Shown piece after piece: positions 36,466-49,390 of a DNA stretch of 64,000 nt. The notes under the pieces are model-generated. The model was not told the DNA's origin. It saw only the letters and a program-made list of their open reading frames with translations, and made no database searches. The stretch is from Thereva unica (lineage: Eukaryota > Arthropoda > Insecta > Diptera > Therevidae). Both the position numbers and the translations under genes were made by a program. The stretch spans positions 8,621,959 through 8,685,958 of the forward strand of contig OX465286.1 of assembly GCA_949987705.1 (NCBI GenBank). The letters run 5' to 3'. Numbering within the stretch: the first letter of the stretch is position 1; each line of letters starts with the position of its first letter.

Positions 36466-38628
36466 TTAAATTCCCAGACTCCCTGCGAGGTCCCTAACAA
36501 TTTCCCATTCAAAAAAGGGCCCCTCCAGAAATTGCCCAAAACCGGAAATTTTCAAAGGGGTACCCCTTGGGATATTTTTGGGTAATTTTTCGAAAGTGCT
36601 CGGATCTGGATGAATGGGGCATCGTTGGAAAGGGCTCGCTCCCCCGAGTTCAGAGCACTTTAGTTTGTCCCGAAATTCCAAGGGGTTCGGGAGTTATGCC
36701 CTTTTTTGTGAACTCCCAAAGGAGGGTGCGAAATGCCCATTATCTCGGGAAATACTGGTCAGCCCGGGGTGGGATTAAATTCCCAGACTCCCTGCGAGGT
36801 CCCTAACAATTTCCCATTCAAAAAAGGGCCCCTCCAGAAATTGCCCAAAACCGGAAATTTTCAAAGGGGTACCCCTTTGGATATTTTTGGGTAATTTTTC
36901 GAAAGTGCTCGGATCTGGATGAATGGGGCATCGTTGGAAAGGGCTCGCTCCCCCGAGTTCAGAGCACTTTAGTTTGTCCCGAAATTCCAAGGGGTTCGGG
37001 AGTTATGCCCTTTTTTGTGAACTCCCAAAGGAGGGTGCGAAATGCCCATTATCTCGGGAAATACTGGTCAGCCCGGGGTGGGATTAAATTCCCAGACTCC
37101 CTGCGAGGTCCCTAACAATTTCCCATTCAAAAAAGGGCCCCTCCAGAAATTGCCCAAAACCGGAAATTTTCAAAGGGGTACCCCTTTGGATATTTTTGGG
37201 TAATTTTTCGAAAGTGCTCGGATTTGGATGAATGGGGCATCGTTGGAAAGGGCTCGCTCCCCCGAGTTCAGAGCACTTTAGTTTGTCCCGAAATTCCAAA
37301 GGGTTCGGGAGTTATGCCCTTTTTTGTGAACTCCCAAAGGAGGGTGCGAAATGCCCATTATCTCGGGAAATACTGGTCAGCCCGGGGTGGGATTAAATTC
37401 CCAGACTCCCTGCGAGGTCCCTAACAATTTCCCATTCAAAAAAGGGCCCCTCCAGAAATTGCCCAAAACCGGAAATTTTCAAAGGGGTACCCCTTGGGAT
37501 ATTTTTGGGTAATTTTTCGAAAGTGCTCGGATCTGGATGAATGGGGCATCGTTGGAAAGGGCTCGCTCCCCCGAGTTCAGAGCACTTTAGTTTGTCCCGA
37601 AATTCCAAGGGGTTCGGGAGTTATGCCCTTTTTTGTGAACTCCCAAAGGAGGGTGCGAAATGCCCATTATCTCGGGAAATACTGGTCAGCCCGGGGTGGG
37701 ATTAAATTCCCAGACTCCCTGCGAGGTCCCTAACAATTTCCCATTCAAAAAAGGGCCCCTCCAGAAATTGCCCAAAACCGGAAATTTTCAAAGGGGTACC
37801 CCTTGGGATATTTTTGGGTAATTTTTCGAAAGTGCTCGGATCTGGATGAATGGGGCATCGTTGGAAAGGGCTCGCTCCCCCGAGTTCAGAGCACTTTAGT
37901 TTGTCCCGAAATTCCAAGGGGTTCGGGAGTTATGCCCTTTTTTGTGAACTCCCAAAGGAGGGTGCGAAATGCCCATTATCTCGGGAAATACTGGTCAGCC
38001 CGGGGTGGGATTAAATTCCCAGACTCCCTGCGAGGTCCCTAACAATTTCCCATTCAAAAAAGGGCCCCTCCAGAAATTGCCCAAAACCGGAAATTTTCAA
38101 AGGGGTACCCCTTTGGATATTTTTGGGTAATTTTTCGAAAGTGCTCGGATCTGGATGAATGGGGCATCGTTGGAAAGGGCTCGCTCCCCCGAGTTCAGAG
38201 CACTTTAGTTTGTCCCGAAATTCCAAGGGGTTCGGGAGTTATGCCCTTTTTTGTGAACTCCCAAAGGAGGGTGCGAAATGCCCATTATCTCGGGAAATAC
38301 TGGTCAGCCCGGGGTGGGATTAAATTCCCAGACTCCCTGCGAGGTCCCTAACAATTTCCCATTCAAAAAAGGGCCCCTCCAGAAATTGCCCAAAACCGGA
38401 AATTTTCAAAGGGGTACCCCTTTGGATATTTTTGGGTAATTTTTCGAAAGTGCTCGGATCTGAATGAATGGGGCATCGTTGGAAAGGGCTCGCTCCCCCG
38501 AGTTCAGAGCACTTTAGTTTGTCCCGAAATTCCAAGGGGTTCGGGAGTTATGCCCTTTTTTGTGAACTCCCAAAGGAGGGTGCGAAATGCCCATTATCTC
38601 GGGAAATACTGGTCATCCCGGGGTGGGA

Positions 38629-41093
38629 TTAAATTCCCAGACTCCCTGCGAGGTCCCTAACAATTTCCCATTCAAAAAAGGGCCCCTCCAGAAATTGCCC
38701 AAAACCGGAAATTTTCAAAGGGGTACCCCTTTGAATATTTTTGGGTAATTTTTCGAAAGTGCTCGGATCTGGATGAATGGGGCATCGTTGGAAAGGGCTC
38801 GCTCCCCCGAGTTCAGAGCACTTTAGTTTGTCCCGAAATTCCAAGGGGTTCGGGAGTTATGCCCTTTTTTGTGAACTCCCAAAGGAGGGTGCGAAATGCC
38901 CATTATCTCGGGAAATACTGGTCAGCCCGGGGTGGGATTAAATTCCCAGACTCCCTGCGAGGTCCCTAACAATTTCCCATTAAAAAAGGGCCCCTCCAGA
39001 AATTGCCCAAAACCGGAAATTTTCAAAGGGGTACCCCTTGGGATATTTTTGGGTAATTTTTCGAAAGTGCTCGGATCTGAATGAATGGGGCATCGTTGGA
39101 AAGGGCTCGCTCCCCCGAGTTCAGAGCACTTTAGTTTGTCCCGAAATTCCAAGGGGTTCGGGAGTTATGCCCTTTTTTGTGAACTCCCAAAGGAGGGTGC
39201 GAAATGCCCATTATCTCGGGAAATACTGGTCAGCCCGGGGTGGGATTAAATTCCCAGACTCCCTGCGAGGTCCCTAACAATTTCCCATTAAAAAAGGGCC
39301 CCTCCAGAAATTGCCCAAAACCGGAAATTTTCAAAGGGGTACCCCTTGGGATATTTTTGGGTAATTTTTCGAAAGTGCTCGGATCTGGATGAATGGGGCA
39401 TCGTTGGAAAGGGCTCGCTCCCCCGAGTTCAGAGCACTTTAGTTTGTCCCGAAATTCCAAGGGGTTCGGGAGTTATGCCCTTTTTTGTGAACTCCCAAAG
39501 GAGGGTGCGAAATGCCCATTATCTCGGGAAATACTGGTCAGCCCGGGGTGGGATTAAATTCCCAGACTCCCTGCGAGGTCCCTAACAATTTCCCATTAAA
39601 AAAGGGCCCCTCCAGAAATTGCCCAAAACCGGAAATTTTCAAAGGGGTACCCCTTGGGATATTTTTGGGTAATTTTTCGAAAGTGCTCGGATCTGAATGA
39701 ATGGGGCATCGTTGGAAAGGGCTCGCTCCCCCGAGTTCAGAGCACTTTAGTTTGTCCCGAAATTCCAAGGGGTTCGGGAGTTATGCCCTTTTTTGTGAAC
39801 TCCCAAAGGAGGGTGCGAAATGCCCATTATCTCGGGAAATACTGGTCAGCCCGGGGTGGGATTAAATTCCCAGACTCCCTGCGAGGTCCCTAACAATTTC
39901 CCATTAAAAAAGGGCCCCTCCAGAAATTGCCCAAAACCGGAAATTTTCAAAGGGGTACCCCTTTGGATATTTTTGGGTAATTTTTCGAAAGTGCTCGGAT
40001 CTGAATGAATGGGGCATCGTTGGAAAGGGCTCGCTCCCCCGAGTTCAGAGCACTTTAGTTTGTCCCGAAATTCCAAGGGGTTCGGGAGTTATGCCCTTTT
40101 TTGTGAACTCCCAAAGGAGGGTGCGAAATGCCCATTATCTCGGGAAATACTGGTCATCCCGGGGTGGGATTAAATTCCCAGACTCCCTGCGAGGTCCCTA
40201 ACAATTTCCCATTCAAAAAAGGGCCCCTCCAGAAATTGCCCAAAACCGGAAATTTTCAAAGGGGTACCCCTTTGAATATTTTTGGGTAATTTTTCGAAAG
40301 TGCTCGGATCTGGATGAATGGGGCATCGTTGGAAAGGGCTCGCTCCCCCGAGTTCAGAGCACTTTAGTTTGTCCCGAAATTCCAAGGGGTTCGGGAGTTA
40401 TGCCCTTTTTTGTGAACTCCCAAAGGAGGGTGCGAAATGCCCATTATCTCGGGAAATACTGGTCAGCCCGGGGTGGGATTAAATTCCCAGACTCCCTGCG
40501 AGGTCCCTAACAATTTCCCATTAAAAAAGGGCCCCTCCAGAAATTGCCCAAAACCGGAAATTTTCAAAGGGGTACCCCTTGGGATATTTTTGGGTAATTT
40601 TTCGAAAGTGCTCGGATCTGAATGAATGGGGCATCGTTGGAAAGGGCTCGCTCCCCCGAGTTCAGAGCACTTTAGTTTGTCCCGAAATTCCAAGGGGTTC
40701 GGGAGTTATGCCCTTTTTTGTGAACTCCCAAAGGAGGGTGCGAAATGCCCATTATCTCGGGAAATACTGGTCAGCCCGGGGTGGGATTAAATTCCCAGAC
40801 TCCCTGCGAGGTCCCTAACAATTTCCCATTAAAAAAGGGCCCCTCCAGAAATTGCCCAAAACCGGAAATTTTCAAAGGGGTACCCCTTGGGATATTTTTG
40901 GGTAATTTTTCGAAAGTGCTCGGATCTGGATGAATGGGGCATCGTTGGAAAGGGCTCGCTCCCCCGAGTTCAGAGCACTTTAGTTTGTCCCGAAATTCCA
41001 AGGGGTTCGGGAGTTATGCCCTTTTTTGTGAACTCCCAAAGGAGGGTGCGAAATGCCCATTATCTCGGGAAATACTGGTCAGCCCGGGTGGGA
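38629..41093 (+). repeat. Five-monomer block duplication (308-bp variants)
   Basis: The block starting at 38629, with GGTCATCCCGG just before it and CCTTTGAATATTT within it, recurs 1,541 bp later at 40170, in each case followed by 308-bp monomers that read CCCATTAAAAAAGGG. Confidence 0.8.
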
Positions 41094-43249
41094 TTAAATT
41101 CCCAGACTCCCTGCGAGGTCCCTAACAATTTCCCATTCAAAAAAGGGCCCCTCCAGAAATTGCCCAAAACCGGAAATTTTCAAAGGGGTACCCCTTTGGA
41201 TATTTTTGGGTAATTTTTCGAAAGTGCTCGGATCTGAATGAATGGGGCATCGTTGGAAAGGGCTCGCTCCCCCGAGTTCAGAGCACTTTAGTTTGTCCCG
41301 AAATTCCAAGGGGTTCGGGAGTTATGCCCTTTTTTGTGAACTCCCAAAGGAGGGTGCGAAATGCCCATTATCTCGGGAAATACTGGTCAGCCCGGGGTGG
41401 GATTAAATTCCCAGACTCCCTGCGAGGTCCCTAACAATTTCCCATTCAAAAAAGGGCCCCTCCAGAAATTGCCCAAAACCGGAAATTTTCAAAGGGGTAC
41501 CCCTTTGGATATTTTTGGGTAATTTTTCGAAAGTGCTCGGATCTGAATGAATGGGGCATCGTTGGAAAGGGCTCGCTCCCCCGAGTTCAGAGCACTTTAG
41601 TTTGTCCCGAAATTCCAAGGGGTTCGGGAGTTATGCCCTTTTTTGTGAACTCCCAAAGGAGGGTGCGAAATGCCCATTATCTCGGGAAATACTGGTCAGC
41701 CCGGGGTGGGATTAAATTCCCAGACTCCCTGCGAGGTCCCTAACAATTTCCCATTCAAAAAAGGGCCCCTCCAGAAATTGCCCAAAACCGGAAATTTTCA
41801 AAGGGGTACCCCTTGGGATATTTTTGGGTAATTTTTCGAAAGTGCTCGGATCTGGATGAATGGGGCATCGTTGGAAAGGGCTCGCTCCCCCGAGTTCAGA
41901 GCACTTTAGTTTGTCCCGAAATTCCCAGGGGTTCGGGAGTTATGCCCTTTTTTGTGAACTCCCAAAGGAGGGTGCGAAATGCCCATTATCTCGGGAAATA
42001 CTGGTCAGCCCGGGGTGGGATTAAATTCCCAGACTCCCTGCGAGGTTCCTAACAATTTCCCATTCAAAAAAGGGCCCCTTCAAAAATTGCCCAAAACCGG
42101 AAATTTTCAAAGGGGTACCCCTTGGGATATTTTTGGGTAATTTTTCGAAAGTGCTCGGATCTGGATGAATGGGGCATCGTTGGAAAGGGCTCGCTCCCCC
42201 GAGTTCAGAGCACTTTAGTTTGTCCCGAAATTCCAAGGGGTTCGGGAGTTATGCCCTTTTTTGTGAACTCCCAAAGGAGGGTGCGAAATGCCCATTATCT
42301 CGGGAAATACTGGTCAGCCCGGGGTAGGATTAAATTCCCAGACTCCCTGCGAGGTCCCTAACAATTTCCCATTCAAAAAAGGGCCCCTCCAGAAATTGCC
42401 CAAAACCGGAAATTTTCAAAGGGGTACCCCTTGGGATATTTTTGGGTAATTTTTCGAAAGTGCTCGGATCTGGATGAATGGGGCATCGTTGGAAAGGGCT
42501 CGCTCCCCCGAGTTCAGAGCACTTTAGTTTGTCCCGAAATTCCAAGGGGTTCGGGAGTTATGCCCTTTTTTGTGAACTCCCAAAGGAGGGTGCGAAATGC
42601 CCATTATCTCGGGAAATACTGGTCAGCCCGGGGTGGGATTAAATTCCCAGACTCCCTGCGAGGTCCCTAACAATTTCCCATTCAAAAAAGGGCCCCTCCA
42701 GAAATTGCCCAAAACCGGAAATTTTCAAAGGGGTACCCCTTTGGATATTTTTGGGTAATTTTTCGAAAGTGCTCGGATCTGGATGAATGGGGCATCGTTG
42801 GAAAGGGCTCGCTCCCCCGAGTTCAGAGCACTTTAGTTTGTCCCGAAATTCCAAGGGGTTCGGGAGTTATGCCCTTTTTTGTGAACTCCCAAAGGAGGGT
42901 GCGAAATGCCCATTATCTCGGGAAATACTGGTCAGCCCGGGGTGGGATTAAATTCCCAGACTCCCTGCGAGGTCCCTAACAATTTCCCATTCAAAAAAGG
43001 GCCCCTCCAGAAATTGCCCAAAACCGGAAATTTTCAAAGGGGTACCCCTTTGGATATTTTTGGGTAATTTTTCGAAAGTGCTCGGATCTGGATGAATGGG
43101 GCATCGTTGGAAAGGGCTCGCTCCCCCGAGTTCAGAGCACTTTAGTTTGTCCCGAAATTCCAAGGGGTTCGGGAGTTATGCCCTTTTTTGTGAACTCCCA
43201 AAGGAGGGTGCGAAATGCCCATTATCTCGGGAAATACTGGTCAGCCCGG

Positions 43250-46200
43250 GGTAGGATTAAATTCCCAGACTCCCTGCGAGGTCCCTAACAATTTCCCATT
43301 CAAAAAAGGGCCCCTCCAGAAATTGCCCAAAACCGGAAATTTTCAAAGGGGTACCCCTTGGGATATTTTTGGGTAATTTTTCGAAAGTGCTCGGATCTGG
43401 ATGAATGGGGCATCGTTGGAAAGGGCTCGCTCCCCCGAGTTCAGAGCACTTTAGTTTGTCCCGAAATTCCAAGGGGTTCGGGAGTTATGCCCTTTTTTGT
43501 GAACTCCCAAAGGAGGGTGCGAAATGCCCATTATCTCGGGAAATACTGGTCAGCCCGGGGTGGGATTAAATTCCCAGACTCCCTGCGAGGTCCCTAACAA
43601 TTTCCCATTCAAAAAAGGGCCCCTCCAGAAATTGCCCAAAACCGGAAATTTTCAAAGGGGTACCCCTTTGGATATTTTTGGGTAATTTTTCGAAAGTGCT
43701 CGGATCTGAATGAATGGGGCATCGTTGGAAAGGGCTCGCTCCCCCGAGTTCAGAGCACTTTAGTTTGTCCCGAAATTCCAAGGGGTTCGGGAGTTATGCC
43801 CTTTTTTGTGAACTCCCAAAGGAGGGTGCGAAATGCCCATTATCTCGGGAAATACTGGTCAGCCCGGGGTGGGATTAAATTCCCAGACTCCCTGCGAGGT
43901 CCCTAACAATTTCCCATTCAAAAAAGGGCCCCTCCAGAAATTGCCCAAAACCGGAAATTTTCAAAGGGGTACCCCTTGGGATATTTTTGGGTAATTTTTC
44001 GAAAGTGCTCGGATCTGGATGAATGGGGCATCGTTGGAAAGGGCTCGCTCCCCCGAGTTCAGAGCACTTTAGTTTGTCCCGAAATTCCAAGGGGTTCGGG
44101 AGTTATGCCCTTTTTTGTGAACTCCCAAAGGAGGGTGCGAAATGCCCATTATCTCGGGAAATACTGGTCAGCCCGGGGTGGGATTAAATTCCCAGACTCC
44201 CTGCGAGGTCCCTAACAATTTCCCATTCAAAAAAGGGCCCCTCCAGAAATTGCCCAAAACCGGAAATTTTCAAAGGGGTACCCCTTTGGATATTTTTGGG
44301 TAATTTTTCGAAAGTGCTCGGATCTGGATGAATGGGGCATCGTTGGAAAGGGCTCGCTCCCCCGAGTTCAGAGCACTTTAGTTTGTCCCGAAATTCCAAG
44401 GGGTTCGGGAGTTATGCCCTTTTTTGTGAACTCCCAAAGGAGGGTGCGAAATGCCCATTATCTCGGGAAATACTGGTCAGCCCGGGGTGGGATTAAATTC
44501 CCAGACTCCCTGCGAGGTCCCTAACAATTTCCCATTCAAAAAAGGGCCCCTCCAGAAATTGCCCAAAACCGGAAATTTTCAAAGGGGTACCCCTTTGGAT
44601 ATTTTTGGGTAATTTTTCGAAAGTGCTCGGATCTGGATGAATGGGGCATCGTTGGAAAGGGCTCGCTCCCCCGAGTTCAGAGCACTTTAGTTTGTCCCGA
44701 AATTCCAAGGGGTTCGGGAGTTATGCCCTTTTTTGTGAACTCCCAAAGGAGGGTGCGAAATGCCCATTATCTCGGGAAATACTGGTCAGCCCGGGGTAGG
44801 ATTAAATTCCCAGACTCCCTGCGAGGTCCCTAACAATTTCCCATTCAAAAAAGGGCCCCTCCAGAAATTGCCCAAAACCGGAAATTTTCAAAGGGGTACC
44901 CCTTGGGATATTTTTGGGTAATTTTTCGAAAGTGCTCGGATCTGGATGAATGGGGCATCGTTGGAAAGGGCTCGCTCCCCCGAGTTCAGAGCACTTTAGT
45001 TTGTCCCGAAATTCCAAGGGGTTCGGGAGTTATGCCCTTTTTTGTGAACTCCCAAAGGAGGGTGCGAAATGCCCATTATCTCGGGAAATACTGGTCAGCC
45101 CGGGGTGGGATTAAATTCCCAGACTCCCTGCGAGGTCCCTAACAATTTCCCATTCAAAAAAGGGCCCCTCCAGAAATTGCCCAAAACCGGAAATTTTCAA
45201 AGGGGTACCCCTTGGGATATTTTTGGGTAATTTTTCGAAAGTGCTCGGATCTGAATGAATGGGGCATCGTTGGAAAGGGCTCGCTCCCCCGAGTTCAGAG
45301 CACTTTAGTTTGTCCCGAAATTCCAAGGGGTTCGGGAGTTATGCCCTTTTTTGTGAACTCCCAAAGGAGGGTGCGAAATGCCCATTATCTCGGGAAATAC
45401 TGGTCAGCCCGGGGTGGGATTAAATTCCCAGACTCCCTGCGAGGTCCCTAACAATTTCCCATTCAAAAAAGGGCCCCTCCAGAAATTGCCCAAAACCGGA
45501 AATTTTCAAAGGGGTACCCCTTGGGATATTTTTGGGTAATTTTTCGAAAGTGCTCGGATCTGGATGAATGGGGCATCGTTGGAAAGGGCTCGCTCCCCCG
45601 AGTTCAGAGCACTTTAGTTTGTCCCGAAATTCCAAGGGGTTCGGGAGTTATGCCCTTTTTTGTGAACTCCCAAAGGAGGGTGCGAAATGCCCATTATCTC
45701 GGGAAATACTGGTCAGCCCGGGGTGGGATTAAATTCCCAGACTCCCTGCGAGGTCCCTAACAATTTCCCATTCAAAAAAGGGCCCCTCCAGAAATTGCCC
45801 AAAACCGGAAATTTTCAAAGGGGTACCCCTTTGGATATTTTTGGGTAATTTTTCGAAAGTGCTCGGATCTGGATGAATGGGGCATCGTTGGAAAGGGCTC
45901 GCTCCCCCGAGTTCAGAGCACTTTAGTTTGTCCCGAAATTCCAAGGGGTTCGGGAGTTATGCCCTTTTTTGTGAACTCCCAAAGGAGGGTGCGAAATGCC
46001 CATTATCTCGGGAAATACTGGTCAGCCCGAGGTAGGATTAAATTCCCAGACTCCCTGCGAGGTCCCTAACAATTTCCCATTCAAAAAAGGGCCCCTCCAG
46101 AAATTGCCCAAAACCGGAAATTTTCAAAGGGGTACCCCTTGGGATATTTTTGGGTAATTTTTCGAAAGTGCTCGGATCTGGATGAATGGGGCATCGTTGG

Positions 46201-46342
46201 AAAGGGCTCCCCCGAGTTCAGAGCACTTTAGTTTGTCCCGAAATTCCAAGGGGTTCGGGAGTTATGCCCTTTTTTGTGAACTCCCAAAGGAGGGTGCGAA
46301 ATGCCCATTATCTCGGGAAATACTGGTCAGCCCGGGGTGGGA
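43250..46342 (+). repeat. Higher-order pattern marked by GGTAGGATT monomers
   Basis: Monomers with GGTAGGATTAAAT plus the CCCCTTGGGATA variant occur near 42324, 43250, 44795 and 46030: spacing of three, five and four monomers. The order of variants after 43250 and after 44795 matches nearly monomer for monomer. Confidence 0.7.
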
Positions 46343-48540
46343 TTAAATTCCCAGACTCCCTGCGAGGTCCCTAACAATTTCCCATTCAAAAAAGGGCCCC
46401 TCCAGAAATTGCCCAAAACCGGAAATTTTCAAAGGGGTACCCCTTTGGATATTTTTGGGTAATTTTTCGAAAGTGCTCGGATCTGGATGAATGGGGCATC
46501 GTTGGAAAGGGCTCGCTCCCCCGAGTTCAGAGCACTTTAGTTTGTCCCGAAATTCCAAGGGGTTCGGGAGTTATGCCCTTTTTTGTGAACTCCCAAAGGA
46601 GGGTGCGAAATGCCCATTATCTCGGGAAATACTGGTCAGCCCGGGGTGGGATTAAATTCCCAGACTCCCTGCGAGGTCCCTAACAATTTCCCATTCAAAA
46701 AAGGGCCCCTCCAGAAATTGCCCAAAACCGGAAATTTTCAAAGGGGTACCCCTTTGGATATTTTTGGGTAATTTTTCGAAAGTGCTCGGATCTGGATGAA
46801 TGGGGCATCGTTGGAAAGGGCTCGCTCCCCCGAGTTCAGAGTACTTTAGTTTGTCCCGAAATTCCAAGGGGTTCGGGAGTTATGCCCTTTTTTGTGAACT
46901 CCCAAAGGAGGGTGCGAAATGCCCATTATCTCGGGAAATACTGGTCAGCCCGGGGTGGGATTAAATTCCCAGACTCCCTGCGAGGTCCCTAACAATTTCC
47001 CATTCAAAAAAGGGCCCCTCCAGAAATTGCCCAAAACCGGAAATTTTCAAAGGGGTACCCCTTTGGATATTTTTGGGTAATTTTTCGAAAGTGCTCGGAT
47101 CTGGATGAATGGGGCATCGTTGGAAAGGGCTCGCTCCCCCGAGTTCAGGGCACTTTAGTTTGTCCCGAAATTCCAAGGGGTTCGGGAGTTATGCCCTTTT
47201 TTGTGAACTCCCAAAGGAGGGTGCGAAATGCCCATTATCTCGGGAAATACTGGTCAGCCCGGGGTGGGATTAAATTCCCAGACTCCCTGCGAGGTCCCTA
47301 ACAATTTCCCATTCAAAAAAGGGCCCCTCCAGAAATTGCCCAAAACCGGAAATTTTCAAAGGGGTACCCCTTTGGATATTTTTGGGTAATTTTTCGAAAG
47401 TGCTCGGATCTGGATGAATGGGGCATCGTTGGAAAGGGCTCGCTCCCCCGAGTTCAGAGCACTTTAGTTTGTCCCGAAATTCCAAGGGGTTCGGGAGTTA
47501 TGCCCTTTTTTGTGAACTCCCAAAGGAGGGTGCGAAATGCCCATTATCTCGGGAAATACTGGTCAGCCCGGGGTGGGATTAAATTCCCAGACTCCCTGCG
47601 AGGTCCCTAACAATTTCCCATTCAAAAAAGGGCCCCTCCAGAAATTGCCCAAAACCGGAAATTTTCAAAGGGGTACCCCTTTGGATATTTTTGGGTAATT
47701 TTTCGAAAGTGCTCGGATCTGGATGAATGGGGCATCGTTGGAAAGGGCTCGCTCCCCCGAGTTCAGGGCACTTTAGTTTGTCCCGAAATTCCAAGGGGTT
47801 CGGGAGTTATGCCCTTTTTTGTGAATTCCCAAAGGAGGGTGCGAAATGCCCATTATCTCGGGAAATACTGGTCAGCCCGGGGTGGGATTAAATTCCCAGA
47901 CTCCCTGCGAGGTCCCTAACAATTTCCCATTCAAAAAAGGGCCCCTCCAGAAATTGCCCAAAACCGGAAATTTTCAAAGGGGTACCCCTTTGGATATTTT
48001 TGGGTAATTTTTCGAAAGTGCTCGGATCTGGATGAATGGGGCATCGTTGGAAAGGGCTCGCTCCCCCGAGTTCAGGGCACTTTAGTTTGTCCCGAAATTC
48101 CAAGGGGTTCGGGAGTTATGCCCTTTTTTGTGAACTCCCAAAGGAGGGTGCGAAATGCCCATTATCTCGGGAAATACTGGTCAGCCCGGGGTGGGATTAA
48201 ATTCCCAGACTCCCTGCGAGGTCCCTAACAATTTCCCATTCAAAAAAGGGCCCCTCCAGAAATTGCCCAAAACCGGAAATTTTCAAAGGGGTACCCCTTT
48301 GGATATTTTTGGGTAATTTTTCGAAAGTGCTCGGATCTGGATGAATGGGGCATCGTTGGAAAGGGCTCGCTCCCCCGAGTTCAGGGCACTTTAGTTTGTC
48401 CCGAAATTCCAAGGGGTTCGGGAGTTATGCCCTTTTTTGTGAACTCCCAAAGGAGGGTGCGAAATGCCCATTATCTCGGGAAATACTGGTCAGCCCGGGG
48501 TGGGATTAAATTCCCAGACTCCCTGCGAGGTCCCTAACAA

Positions 48541-49390
48541 AGTGCTCATCCAGATCCGAGTACTTTCGAAAAATTACCCAAAAATATCCAAAGGGGTACC
48601 CCTTTGAAAATTTCCGGTTTTGGGCAATTTCTGGAGGGGCCCTTTTTTGAATGGGAAATTGTTAGGGACCTCGCAGGGAGTCTGGGCATTTAATCCCACC
48701 CCGGGCTGACCAGTATTTCCCGAGATAATGGCCATTTCGCAACCCTCCTTTGGCCAATCACAAAAGAGGCCATAGCTCCCGAACCCCTTGTTATTTCTGG
48801 ACCAAATAAAGTGCGCTGAACTCGGGGGAGCGAGCCCTTTCCAACGATACCCCCTTCATTAAGATCCCAGCACTTTCGTGGAATCGACCAAAAATATCCC
48901 AAGGGGTACCCCTTTGCAAAATTTCCGGTTTTGGGAAAATTCTGGAGTGGCCCTTTTTTGGATGGGAAATTGTTAGGGACCTCCCAGGGAGTCTGTGAAT
49001 TCAATCCCACCCCGGGCTGACCAGTATTTCCCGAGATAATGGCCATTTCGCAACCCTCCTTTGGCCAATCACAAAAGAGGCCATAGCTCCCGAACCCCTT
49101 GTTATTTCTGGACCAAATAAAGTGCGCTGAACTCGGGGGAGCGAGCCCTTTCCAACGATACCCCCTTCATTAAGATCCCAGCACTTTCGTGGAATCGACC
49201 GAAAATATCCCAAGGGGTACCCCTTTGCAAAATTTCCGGTTTTGGGAAAATTCTGGTGTGGCCCTTTTTTGGATGGGAAATTGTTAAGGACCTCCCAGGG
49301 AGTCTGTGAATTCAATCCCACCCCGGGCTGACCAGTTCGGCCATTTCGCAACCCTCCTTTGGCCAATCCATTTTCCGTTTCCCGAGATAA
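48541..49390 (-). repeat. Inverted terminal part of the array: half main-type monomer plus two diverged monomers
   Basis: At 48540/48541 the array stops inside ...GGTCCCTAACAA and continues in the opposite orientation with AGTGCTCATCCAGATCCGAG. 48541-48730 is still close to the main-type monomer. 48731-49040 and 49041-49340 are two inverted copies about 310 bp long that are alike but clearly diverged from the main array (GGCCATAGCTCCCGAACCCC, CGATACCCCCTTCATTAAGA, TTTCGTGGAATCGACC). The last copy is broken near 49340-49390. The frames at 48690-49046 and 49001-49366 are repeat ORFs, not genes. Confidence 0.9.

Larger units (their letters stand above)
18323..48540 (+). repeat. Tandem satellite array, 309-bp monomer, about 98 copies
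   Basis: Head-to-tail repeats at a strict 309-bp spacing (for example 19281, 19590; 46343, 46652, 46961, 47270). Taking CCCATTATCTCGGGAAATAC as the start, the monomer holds AGCCCGGGGTGGGATTAAAT, GAGGTCCCTAACAATTTCCC, AAATTGCCCAAAACCGGAAA, the palindrome AAAGGGGTACCCCTTT, GGATCTGGATGAATGGGGC, ATCGTTGGAAAGGGCTCGCT and AGCACTTTAGTTTGTCCCGA. Most copies differ at only a few positions. Length variants: 308 bp (one A lost, 38979-40828), 299 bp (two copies, about 22670-23267), 296 bp (about 23570), 302 bp (about 21750), 305 bp (about 46037) and 236 bp (deletion at about 29784). It is more GC-rich than its surroundings. I see no gene in it: 309 is a multiple of 3, so short ORFs recur in every copy by repetition alone. 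Confidence 0.98.

Noticed and set aside
18357..48506. Dozens of identical 71- to 79-codon ORFs on both strands, which could look like a multicopy small-protein gene family
   Set aside because: They recur because the 309-bp repeat is a multiple of three. Both strands and several frames are open equally, single-base length variants shift them freely, and no start context or conserved domain is visible.
18323..48540. CRISPR-like array
   Set aside because: There are no short repeats with unique spacers. The whole 309-bp unit repeats, and the genome is eukaryotic.
48690..49366. Two overlapping ~120-codon minus-strand ORFs
   Set aside because: They lie wholly inside the inverted, diverged satellite monomers and are translations of repeat sequence.
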